A stretch of 64,000 bases of DNA, from NCBI RefSeq assembly GCF_000384655.1, contig NZ_ARQI01000128.1, positions 46,072-110,071 on the forward strand, given 5' to 3'. The position numbers and the translations under genes were made by a program. Shown here piece by piece: positions 46,487 to 54,122 of this stretch. How positions within the stretch are numbered: the first letter of the stretch is position 1; every line of letters starts with the position of its first letter. This DNA is from Brachyspira innocens ATCC 29796. Its GTDB lineage: Bacteria > Spirochaetota > Brachyspiria > Brachyspirales > Brachyspiraceae. The notes beneath the pieces are model-generated. The model did not search any database, had not been told where the DNA came from, and saw only the letters and a list, made by a program, of their open reading frames with translations.

Positions 46487-48436
46487 TTATTTAGTTTCTA
46501 ATATATTAATCATTTCTTTTTCTATTTCTTCAACATCACCCTGTTTATCCTGAATAGCTTTGGTCTCTAATCGTCTGCTTTCTAATAATTTTTCTTTTCC
46601 GTCTTCATTGAGTTTTTCTCTTTCCCTGTAATAATTATCACTTATAATTTTATCGGCTATTCTCAATGTTTTATCAGAAACTATAGCCTTATCAGAATCA
46701 CTGCCTGCTTTATTCATATCAAAACTTGCATCTGTTTTTAGAGCTTTTTCAATTAAATCTGCTTTCCATAATAATTTAGGCATAAATTTATAATTTTTAT
46801 AAGTAAATTGAACTACACTAACAATGCCATTTTCTGTAAATATATCCTGAGCTGTATTTGTCTGATAGTCTACAAGAAGCATTTTATTTTTTCCTTCTTC
46901 CTCGTATATCTTCTGATAAGTATTTAAGCCCTGCTTACTGCTGCTGTTTATTGACTTTCCAGCTGCACTTTCCAAATCAAGCTCCAAATTATCCTTAAGA
47001 AGCAAAGTATATGATGCTATACCTCCTCTTCCTCCAGAATGTTCATAAGTACCAGTTACCATTATCTCTTCTTTGCCGTCATTATTTATATCACATAAGA
47101 AAAAATTAGGATAATATAATGGAAAAGATAATATATCATTTAAATACTCAGCATATTCTTCGCTTTGAAACTTTCCATTAGTAATAAAATTAGAATTAGT
47201 AACAAAATCTTTTAAATTATTATTTTTAATAGAATTAGTTTTAGCCAAAGTTAATTTTGAATCATCGCCAAGACGAAAATTAAATGTTTCATCTGATTCA
47301 TAAACTGCATACCTTGTATTTCCAATAAACAGAGGATTAAAATAATAAACTTCTTTTAATTTATCATTTTCAATAGCATAAACAAAAGTATTTTTATTAA
47401 ACTCTAAAAAATACAAATCGGAAAACTCATCATACTTTTCTTTAGGAGATGTATTTTCAAGATTATAAAAGTTTTCATAATATTCTATATTAGGATCTAT
47501 TTTATTTCTGTTCAAAGCCCCTGATGCATAAGTTCTTATATATCTGTTCATTATGTTAGTATTTAATACATCTTTTATTACACCAATAGAAGATATATGT
47601 GCTGTACCTTCATAGATTATTGAAGATATATTATAATTATTTTCATTATAAACATCTAAATACCCAGTATTTTTTGATATATATTTTAAGAATTTTTTTT
47701 CAAAAGCATCTGCAATTAATTGTTCAGCTCTTAAATCTTCTGGTGCTTCTATTATATAATTAACTAAATTCATTTTGTTTGAATATATTTCATTTGCATT
47801 ATCATATTCTCCTACAATACCTATCATCATTGATATATTAGTACCGCCTGCTTTTTTCCAATCTTTTAAATGGTTTTGCAAATCTTCAAAACAATATAAT
47901 GAATCACATGCCATATGAGATAAAAACAAAGCAAAATAAATATCAGCGTCTTTATTGTTAATACTTAAAAGCAAATCTCTAGCCTTTTTTAAAGCCAAAT
48001 TTCTCTCTACATATATATATTCTGAAGCATAAAATGGAGTGAAATCATCAGCATACAAATCATCTCCTGATATATCATCTCTATAGCTGTAATGATAGGC
48101 ATTAGATATAAAATCTATAGCATATTTCTTTATATCATTATCTCCAACAAGTTTCTTATTAAGAAAATCTTTATTTCTGTTTATAATATTGCTGTAATAT
48201 GCATCCTGATAATAATTTGTTAAAGCATTGCTAAAACTATCTTTATCAACTCTAACAGCTTTATATGCATACTTCATATCAAAAAACGGGAGTTTATTAT
48301 TAATATTAGTTACAATTTCTTCTTGAGTATTATTAGATACATTTGTATTATTCGTATTGCTTGATTTAGAATTATTACTGCAGCCTGAGAAAATTAGTAT
48401 AAGAATAAAAAATACTATATAGAATTTATTAATCAT
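46487..48436 (-). CDS. Large hypothetical lipoprotein
   Basis: A 649-aa protein with a lipoprotein signal: Lys, hydrophobic run, lipobox IFSGC with Cys at residue 19, then a Ser/Asn/Thr linker. The segment around residue 450, FFLCDINNDGKEEIMVTGTY, looks like a FG-GAP/VCBS-type calcium-binding loop (DxNxDG). The C-terminus is a charged helix. I do not recognise the rest. It probably faces the periplasm or the surface. The start has a GGGGGTG site. It lies downstream of the ABC importer operon by about 130 bp. Confidence 0.65.
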   Translation of the reverse strand: MINKFYIVFFILILIFSGCSNNSKSSNTNNTNVSNNTQEEIVTNINNKLPFFDMKYAYKAVRVDKDSFSNALTNYYQDAYYSNIINRNKDFLNKKLVGDNDIKKYAIDFISNAYHYSYRDDISGDDLYADDFTPFYASEYIYVERNLALKKARDLLLSINNKDADIYFALFLSHMACDSLYCFEDLQNHLKDWKKAGGTNISMMIGIVGEYDNANEIYSNKMNLVNYIIEAPEDLRAEQLIADAFEKKFLKYISKNTGYLDVYNENNYNISSIIYEGTAHISSIGVIKDVLNTNIMNRYIRTYASGALNRNKIDPNIEYYENFYNLENTSPKEKYDEFSDLYFLEFNKNTFVYAIENDKLKEVYYFNPLFIGNTRYAVYESDETFNFRLGDDSKLTLAKTNSIKNNNLKDFVTNSNFITNGKFQSEEYAEYLNDILSFPLYYPNFFLCDINNDGKEEIMVTGTYEHSGGRGGIASYTLLLKDNLELDLESAAGKSINSSSKQGLNTYQKIYEEEGKNKMLLVDYQTNTAQDIFTENGIVSVVQFTYKNYKFMPKLLWKADLIEKALKTDASFDMNKAGSDSDKAIVSDKTLRIADKIISDNYYREREKLNEDGKEKLLESRRLETKAIQDKQGDVEEIEKEMINILETK

Positions 48437-48564
48437 AACACCCCCGCAATTTATTTTCAGAAAACATATTTATCATAATCTATGCCATTATATATAAATT
48501 ATATATATAAGAGAGTTTTTTTACAAGCATAAAATAAACTGCTCTATATTTAAGTGTATGCATA

Positions 48565-49353
48565 TTAAGATAATAATAATTTGTCGCTTAAAGAACCATC
48601 AGCGGTTTCAAATTTTTTGAGCAAGTCTGATATTTCTAAAGATTTTTTCTCTTCGCCTGAAACATCATATATAATATTACCATCATTCATCATTATAAGT
48701 CTGTTGCCGTAATGAATAGCATCTTTAATATTATGAGTAACCATAAACGCTGTAAGTTTATCTTCTCTTATTATCTCTTCAGTAAGCTCCAATACTTTTT
48801 TAGCAGTTTTAGGGTCAAGAGCGGCAGTATGTTCATCTAATAATAGAAGTCTAGGTTTTTTAAGAGTTGCCATAAGAAGAGTCAAAGCCTGTCTCTGTCC
48901 GCCTGATAAAAGACCTACCTTTGACTGAAGCCTTGTTTCAAGTCCTAAATCAAGCCTTTTTAACTTTTCTACATACTCTTCTCTTTCAGCATGAGTAATC
49001 CCCCATCTCAAAGTTCTAGGCTTTCCTTTTCTCTTTGCAAGTGCAAGATTCTCTTCTATACCCATATTTGAAGCAGTGCCTACCATTGGGTCCTGAAATA
49101 CCCTTCCAAAAAGTCCAGCTCTTGCATACTCCTTTTTGTCTGTGATATCAACTCCGTCAACAGATATAGTGCCATAGTCAACTTCATAAACTCCAGCAAT
49201 CAAATTAAGAAGCGTAGATTTACCAGCTCCATTTCCGCCTATAACGGTAACAAAATCTCCGTCATTAAGTTTAAGATTAACACCTTTAATTGCTTTTTTC
49301 TCTGTAATAGTGCCTTTATTAAATGTTTTATAAACTTCTTTTAATTCCAACAT
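48565..49353 (-). CDS. ABC transporter ATP-binding protein of a PF04392-type importer
   Basis: A 262-aa ATPase with Walker A GGNGAGKSTLLN (about residue 36), signature LLSGGQRQALTLLMA, Walker B LLLLDEHTAALDPK and VTHN. The DEHTAALDP form is characteristic of ATPases working with LivM-like permeases and ABC_sub_bind binding proteins (the TrpXYZ-like family, some of which import tryptophan or tyrosine). It is the last gene of a binding protein-permease-ATPase operon, 27 bp after the permease. Confidence 0.9.
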   Translation of the reverse strand: MLELKEVYKTFNKGTITEKKAIKGVNLKLNDGDFVTVIGGNGAGKSTLLNLIAGVYEVDYGTISVDGVDITDKKEYARAGLFGRVFQDPMVGTASNMGIEENLALAKRKGKPRTLRWGITHAEREEYVEKLKRLDLGLETRLQSKVGLLSGGQRQALTLLMATLKKPRLLLLDEHTAALDPKTAKKVLELTEEIIREDKLTAFMVTHNIKDAIHYGNRLIMMNDGNIIYDVSGEEKKSLEISDLLKKFETADGSLSDKLLLS

Positions 49354-49380
49354 ATTATTACCCTCCGATATTAATCTTTA

Positions 49381-50289
49381 TTAACCTTTTCTTTTACCGC
49401 CTACAACTCTTGTAACCTTTCTATTTAATACTGGCACTGAAAGAGCAATAGCAACGATTATCGCTGTAAGAAGTTTTAAGTCAGTAGCTTTAAGTCCCAA
49501 CTGAAGAACTATCGCAATTATTATTCTGTATATTATAGAACCAAGCACCACAGAAGCAAGTTTGTACCAGAAAGAAAATCTATTTCCAAATACAACCTCA
49601 CCTATTATAACAGAGGCAAGCCCTATAACTATAGTACCTGTTCCCATACCTACATCAGCATAACCCTGACTTTGACTAACTAGAGCACCTGATAAAGCAA
49701 CCAAAGCATTTGATATCATAAGTCCAATTATTTTCATAACATTAGTATCTACACCCAAGGCTCTAATCATCTTTTCATTGTTTCCAGTAGCCCTTATAGC
49801 ACAGCCCATCTCTGTACCAAAAAACCAATACATTAGAGCTATAATAATTACAGAAAATATAAATCCTACAAGCAAATCGGATAATACTTTACTCAATGAA
49901 AACATATTTTGAATTATAGTCAAAGATGTATCCATTCCTAAAAGAGGTATATTAGGTCTGTTTCCCATTACCCTGATATTAATAGAATATAATGCTATCA
50001 TAGTAAGAATACCAGCCAAAATACCGGGAATTTGTAATTTTGTATTTAAAAATCCAGTAGCAAATCCAGCCAAAGCACCCGCTAAAAAAGCAAAGAATAA
50101 AGTAAAAAAAGGATTCATACCATTAGATATAAGTATAGCACTTACAGCACCGCCCAATGCAAAACTTCCGTCAACAGTTAAATCTGGAAAATCCAAAACC
50201 TTAAATGTTATATAAACTCCAAGCGTCATTATACCCCAAATTATACCTTGAGACGCTGCACCTTGTATAGCAAGTAAAAGCCCTTCCAT
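49381..50289 (-). CDS. ABC transporter permease of a PF04392-type importer
   Basis: A 302-aa inner membrane permease (BPD_transp_2 family) with eight to nine hydrophobic segments. Blocks such as FKVLDFPDLTVDGSFALGGA near residue 30 and GTEMGCAIRATGNNEKMIRALGV are typical of permeases paired with ABC_sub_bind proteins. It lies between the binding protein and the ATPase in one operon. The ligand cannot be read from the sequence; an aromatic amino acid or nucleoside-like compound is possible. Confidence 0.9.
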   Translation of the reverse strand: MEGLLLAIQGAASQGIIWGIMTLGVYITFKVLDFPDLTVDGSFALGGAVSAILISNGMNPFFTLFFAFLAGALAGFATGFLNTKLQIPGILAGILTMIALYSINIRVMGNRPNIPLLGMDTSLTIIQNMFSLSKVLSDLLVGFIFSVIIIALMYWFFGTEMGCAIRATGNNEKMIRALGVDTNVMKIIGLMISNALVALSGALVSQSQGYADVGMGTGTIVIGLASVIIGEVVFGNRFSFWYKLASVVLGSIIYRIIIAIVLQLGLKATDLKLLTAIIVAIALSVPVLNRKVTRVVGGKRKG

Positions 50290-50348
50290 ATATACAAACC
50301 CTCTTTTATTATTACTTTATTTTATTTATTACTTTTTATTATTTATCA

Positions 50349-51317
50349 TTATTTATTATACAATGATTCTGGTATAGTTATACCTATACTATTAACCATA
50401 TTAGTATTAACAACCAAATCAAAAGTTTTTAAAGTTTCTATAGGCATATTGGCAGGCTGTTTTTCACCTTTTAATATGGATACCGCCTGAGTAGCTGTTA
50501 ATTTGCCAAGTTCATAATAGCTTATAGCATAAGTAGCAGTTCCGCCTAGCATAGTCATACCGCCCTCTCCGCAAACTACTGGAAGTTTAGCAGGTTCAGC
50601 AACTAATGCCACTGTAGCCATACCTGCTGCTATCATATTATCAGTAGGAGTGTAAATTGCCTCAACTCTGCCTATTAAACTTTGTACCATCTGCTGTATT
50701 TCATTAGCTGAAGTAACAGTAGCGTCTATATATTTTATACCCATAGAGTCTAATTTTTTCTTTGCTATATCCATTTGAAATACTGAGTTCTGCTCGCTTG
50801 AACAATATAAAAGTCCTACAGTTTTTAAGTTAGGAGTAATCTCATTTAATAATTCTATCTGAGCTTCTACTGGAGTTAAATCTGAAGTACCTGAAACATT
50901 TCCGCCCGGTGCATTATTATCTGCTACAAGTTTGGCAGCTGCTGGGTCTGTAACTGCTGTAACTAATATAGGTATATCTTTTGTCATATTAGCCACTGCC
51001 TGTGCTGCAGGTGTTGCTATTGCAAGTATCAAATCGCTTTTATCATTAACAAACTTCTGAGCTATAGTAACACAGTTTGCCTGTTCGCCCTGAGCATTCT
51101 GATAATCTATAGTAATATTTTTTCCGTCTTCATATCCTGCCTCTTTAAGTCCGTCAACAAAACCTCTGTATGAAGCATCTAAAGCATCATGCTCTATTAA
51201 TTGTAAAATTCCTATTTTAAATACTTTATCTCCAGATGCATTTGAAGAAGATGATGAATTAGAACATGAAATAAATATCATAGACATAATAAGAAATGAA
51301 GAAGATAAATACTTCAT
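50349..51317 (-). CDS. ABC transporter substrate-binding lipoprotein (PF04392)
   Basis: A periplasmic binding protein of the ABC_sub_bind (PF04392) family, relatives of which bind tryptophan/tyrosine. The lipobox FISC gives a lipidated Cys at residue 19 of the start chosen. Blocks: KIGILQLIEHDALDASYRGF, the family-typical ATPAAQAVAN, LVTAVTDPAAAKLV and IYTPTDNMIAAGMA. The ATG at 51317 has an AGGAG site 7 nt upstream; the longer frame adds 13 unrelated residues. It is the first gene of the importer operon. Confidence 0.9.
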   Translation of the reverse strand: MKYLSSSFLIMSMIFISCSNSSSSSNASGDKVFKIGILQLIEHDALDASYRGFVDGLKEAGYEDGKNITIDYQNAQGEQANCVTIAQKFVNDKSDLILAIATPAAQAVANMTKDIPILVTAVTDPAAAKLVADNNAPGGNVSGTSDLTPVEAQIELLNEITPNLKTVGLLYCSSEQNSVFQMDIAKKKLDSMGIKYIDATVTSANEIQQMVQSLIGRVEAIYTPTDNMIAAGMATVALVAEPAKLPVVCGEGGMTMLGGTATYAISYYELGKLTATQAVSILKGEKQPANMPIETLKTFDLVVNTNMVNSIGITIPESLYNK

Positions 51318-51373
51318 AAAACAAACTCCTAATTTAATAATTGATGAAAAAATCACAAAAACTACATATAGTA

Positions 51374-51401
51374 ATTATACTACATATAATAATAATGTCA
51401 A
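51374..51401 (-). promoter_or_regulatory. Promoter of the PF04392-type importer operon
   Basis: On the minus strand a perfect -35 TTGACA (51396-51401), 16-bp spacer and perfect -10 TATAAT (51374-51379). The start is expected near 51367, about 50 nt before the binding protein ATG. Confidence 0.7.
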
Positions 51402-51624
51402 TTAATAATCAAAGACTATATTAAAAGTTTATGACTTTTTTATATACATAAAAATATAGTTTATTAATTTTATATTTTTGAAAATGTATTATCAACTTTT
51501 TGATGTTTTTTGCATAAACCTGAAAAATCATACTTTATTTATATATTAAACCTAGTCTAAAAAACTGGAGTATAAAGCAAGTCTATTAAATACTGCAAAT
51601 ATTTTTAAATTAAAAAATTAATTT

Positions 51625-51653
51625 TTGACAAACTAAAAAAATTTCAGTATAAT
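51625..51653 (+). promoter_or_regulatory. Consensus promoter of the second Rpn gene, leaderless geometry
   Basis: Perfect TTGACA (51625-51630), 17-bp spacer, perfect TATAAT (51648-51653), then exactly six nucleotides (TAAGCT) to the ATG at 51660. No ribosome binding site. The first transcribed base should be the A of ATG. Confidence 0.7.
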
Positions 51654-51659
51654 TAAGCT

Positions 51660-52625
51660 ATGAAAGAGATTAACAGACTTAATGATTTATTTGTACGATA
51701 TTTAATCGGTACTGAAGGTGATGAGGATATATTAGAAAATATTGTTAATGCTGTTTTAAATGATGCGGACTTTGAATCGGTAAGCAATCTTGAAATTATT
51801 AATCCTTATAATTTAGCTTCAAATGAAAACTTAAAAGAATCTATTCTCGATGTTAAAGCAAAAACAAAAGACGGTAAAAAGATACTTATAGAAATACAGT
51901 TAGTAGGAAACAATAATTTTATAAAACGAATATTATATTACATAGCAAAAAATATAGCTTCTGAATTGAAAGAAAATGATTTATATAGAGGTATAAGTCA
52001 GATGATTAGTATCAGTTTTATCAATTTTAATTTAACTATAGGAAATGAAACAGATATAAAAAAAGAACATAAATGTTTTACACTTGCAGATGTTTATAAT
52101 CCTAATCTTAGATTGGACGATTTACAAATACATTTTATAGAAATTAAAAGATTTGCAGAAATATTAAAAAATGTTAGTATAGGTGAATATAACAAAAATA
52201 AACTTTTATCTTGGATTGACTTTTTTACAACTAAAGATTTAGAAAAAAGTATAAATAAACTATTAGGAGGTAATGATATCATGCCTAAAGTTATAGACAA
52301 ATATAAAAGATTTGTAGCTGATGAAAAAGAGATGTCTGCTTACAATGAAAGAGATACTTTTCTTTACGGACAGGCTGCTATGCTTCAGTATGAAAGGTCA
52401 GAAGGAAAAAAAGAAGGCATAGAGATAGGTTTTCAGAAAGGAATAGAACAAGGAATAGAACAAGGAATAGAACAAGGAATAGAAAAGGGAATAGAACAAG
52501 GGATAGAACAAGGCTACAAAGAAAGTCAAATAAATATAGCAAAAGAAATGAAAAAAGAGAATATGGACATCAATCTTATAAGCAAATTAACAGGCTTGAA
52601 TGCTTCAGATATAGAAAAACTTTAG
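51660..52625 (+). CDS. Rpn family recombination-promoting nuclease, second copy
   Basis: A 321-aa paralogue of the protein at 13220, same family (PD-(D/E)XK, PF12784 type). The nuclease core is LDVKAKTKDGKKILIEIQ (about residues 63-80). The C-terminal repeat (G-I-E-Q) is longer here and encoded by nearly identical 12-bp units, followed by the shared tail MDINLISKLTGLNASDIEKL. The rest has diverged, so the copies are not recent. Perfect consensus promoter, no ribosome binding site. Probably a mobile or recombination-linked nuclease of unknown cellular target. Confidence 0.85.
   Translation: MKEINRLNDLFVRYLIGTEGDEDILENIVNAVLNDADFESVSNLEIINPYNLASNENLKESILDVKAKTKDGKKILIEIQLVGNNNFIKRILYYIAKNIASELKENDLYRGISQMISISFINFNLTIGNETDIKKEHKCFTLADVYNPNLRLDDLQIHFIEIKRFAEILKNVSIGEYNKNKLLSWIDFFTTKDLEKSINKLLGGNDIMPKVIDKYKRFVADEKEMSAYNERDTFLYGQAAMLQYERSEGKKEGIEIGFQKGIEQGIEQGIEQGIEKGIEQGIEQGYKESQINIAKEMKKENMDINLISKLTGLNASDIEKL
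52440..52511 (+). repeat. Six tandem 12-bp units inside the Rpn gene
   Basis: Units of the form GGAATAGAACAA run head to tail from 52440 to 52511; two differ by a few bases. Each encodes Gly-Ile-Glu-Gln (or Lys). Because the unit is a multiple of three, slippage would change protein length without a frameshift. Confidence 0.85.
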
Positions 52626-52815
52626 AAATATTGTATAATTTTATGCTTAAATAGATAATTAAGAGTTCAATTTTGAAACAATAAAAGTATCATTTATGAA
52701 ACAAATTAAACGAAAACAAAACTAGTTTAATAATTTTTATATAATTTTTTAAAAAGTTTACTTATAAAAGATCTTGATATAAAAAAACAAACATATATAA
52801 TATATTGTATTCTAT

Positions 52816-52991
52816 GGGAATGAGGGTGCAAATCCTTCGCTGGCACGCAACCGTAAAGCTTAATTCTATTTATAAACAGTTATAAAGAATTAACAAAGTC
52901 GGATACCATTTAAATAGTCGAGTGCACTATCTAAAAAATCCTGCACTCCTTTATTAAATAGCTTTTAATTTTTTAATTTAAATAAAGGAGC
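52816..52991 (+). promoter_or_regulatory. Cobalamin riboswitch with RBS-sequestering platform
   Basis: The conserved aptamer parts occur in order: GGGAA (52816-52820), GGTGCAAATCC (52825-52835, B12 box region), CGCAACCGTAA (52846-52856) and AGTCGGATACC (52897-52907). Downstream, GAGTGCA (52920-52926) can pair with TGCACTC (52942-52948). The overlapping CTCCTTTATT (52946-52955) is an exact 10-bp complement of AATAAAGGAG (52981-52990), the ribosome binding site of the next gene. The two pairings exclude each other, which fits translational control. It would govern two lipoproteins and a TonB-dependent receptor. Confidence 0.88.
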
Positions 52992-52997
52992 ATTTTT

Positions 52998-53480
52998 ATA
53001 CAAAAACAAATCAAAATTTTATTAACAATTCTAATGGCTTTGGTATTATCAGTATCATGTTCTAAAAACAACCCGAACGACCCAACAAAAACTAAAGAAC
53101 AGATGCTTCAGCAAAAATGGCAGGACAATGACACAACTTGGGGAATTTCTCAATATATTATTACAGATAGTACATTTGATAGCTTATATAATGATTCGGT
53201 AAGCTATTCTTTTTCTATATCAGAAATTGTTTGGAACTCAGATAATAAATCTGGAATTATATACGGAAAATATACAGCCAATTCATCTTCACAAGAAGTA
53301 GTAGGAAAATATTATGCTGTTTCATTTAAAGATTTGACAGATACAACTGTAAAAATTTCTGGTGCTTATAAAAGCGGAGGAGTTTCTGCAACTGACAAAT
53401 TAGAAGATGCAAAAACTACATTCACTGAAGCTGATGGTTATTTTGGTGCTTATTCAGATTGTACTGCTGTTGCTCAATAA
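52998..53480 (+). CDS. Riboswitch-controlled small lipoprotein 1 (apparent AUA start)
   Basis: The mature protein (about 140 aa) follows a lipobox LSVSC. A start at the ATG at 53034 would leave only MALVLSVSC, with no positive charge. Reading upstream in frame gives a full signal peptide, I/M-QKQIKILLTILMALVLSVSC, starting at ATA (52998-53000), which lies 7 nt after a perfect AAAGGAG. I therefore place the start there. The C-terminal domain is beta-rich with a pair of YFGAYSDC-type residues and matches no family I know. As the first gene after the cobalamin riboswitch, it is likely a B12-related surface or periplasmic lipoprotein. Confidence 0.6.
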   Translation: MQKQIKILLTILMALVLSVSCSKNNPNDPTKTKEQMLQQKWQDNDTTWGISQYIITDSTFDSLYNDSVSYSFSISEIVWNSDNKSGIIYGKYTANSSSQEVVGKYYAVSFKDLTDTTVKISGAYKSGGVSATDKLEDAKTTFTEADGYFGAYSDCTAVAQ

Positions 53481-53494
53481 TTTAGAGGTATCCT

Positions 53495-54049
53495 ATGAAA
53501 ATTAAAAAATCATATTTGTTAATTATAATATTTGCATTAATTATATCTTGTTCTAATCCTTCTACAAATCCTGATAACAATAACAATCAAAATACTTCGT
53601 CATCTGTAAAGGCTGTAACTTCTGGAGTGCATACTATACAATACGGCAGTAAAACTTCTGAAATTGATGTAACAGATGAAGCTCAGTTAAAAACTTTATG
53701 GATTACTCTAGTATCTGGAAAAACCGTTTATAAATCAAGTGATTATTCATCTGTAAGCGGAAACTTTGATGCTGAAGGCAATTATTATGACAGTACCGAT
53801 ACAGTAAATATAAGAACAAAAATTATAAAATGTGCAGTATATGAATATAATAATAAAAAATATCTCGCTGCTGTATATCGGGATAATAAAAATACAGGCA
53901 TGCCTAGCAGTTACCGTTTGATAATTGCAGACGAAAAAGGCATTGAGCAGGCTTGGTATGGCGGCGGAAGCGATGAAAGTGTTATACCAAATGCAAATAC
54001 TCAGTGGACTAAATATGATTTTGTTTTCGGATATTTAAAAGAATATTAA
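53495..54049 (+). CDS. Riboswitch-controlled small lipoprotein 2
   Basis: A 184-aa protein with a lipoprotein signal: MKIKKSYLL, hydrophobic run and lipobox IISC at about residue 19, then a Ser/Asn/Pro linker. The rest is beta-rich (YGSKTSEIDVTDEAQL, YRLIIADEKGIEQAWYGGG) and unrecognised. It is not an obvious paralogue of lipoprotein 1. The start has an AGAGG site and lies 14 bp after the previous gene. Position between the riboswitch and a TonB-dependent receptor suggests an accessory in B12 capture, by analogy with surface lipoproteins that cap such receptors in other bacteria. Confidence 0.7.
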   Translation: MKIKKSYLLIIIFALIISCSNPSTNPDNNNNQNTSSSVKAVTSGVHTIQYGSKTSEIDVTDEAQLKTLWITLVSGKTVYKSSDYSSVSGNFDAEGNYYDSTDTVNIRTKIIKCAVYEYNNKKYLAAVYRDNKNTGMPSSYRLIIADEKGIEQAWYGGGSDESVIPNANTQWTKYDFVFGYLKEY

Positions 54050-54063
54050 TTTAATAAAAATAT

Positions 54064-54094
54064 AAGGGGCGGTGATATAAAGCCGTTCCTTTTT
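54064..54094 (+). terminator. Intrinsic terminator-like hairpin before the TonB receptor gene
   Basis: AAGGGGCGG (54064-54072) pairs with CCGTTCCTT (54083-54091) over 9 bp with two G-T pairs, and a short T-run follows. It would partly stop transcription between the lipoprotein genes and the receptor gene. Confidence 0.6.
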
Positions 54095-54122
54095 ATATAA
54101 AATAATACAAATCTATAAAAAA

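Noticed and set aside
52440..52511. CRISPR-like array
   Set aside because: The units are 12 bp, contiguous and coding, with no spacers.
53034..53480. Start of lipoprotein 1 at the ATG at 53034
   Set aside because: It would cut the signal peptide to a few residues and leave the strong AAAGGAG site 43 nt away; the ATA at 52998 fits better.
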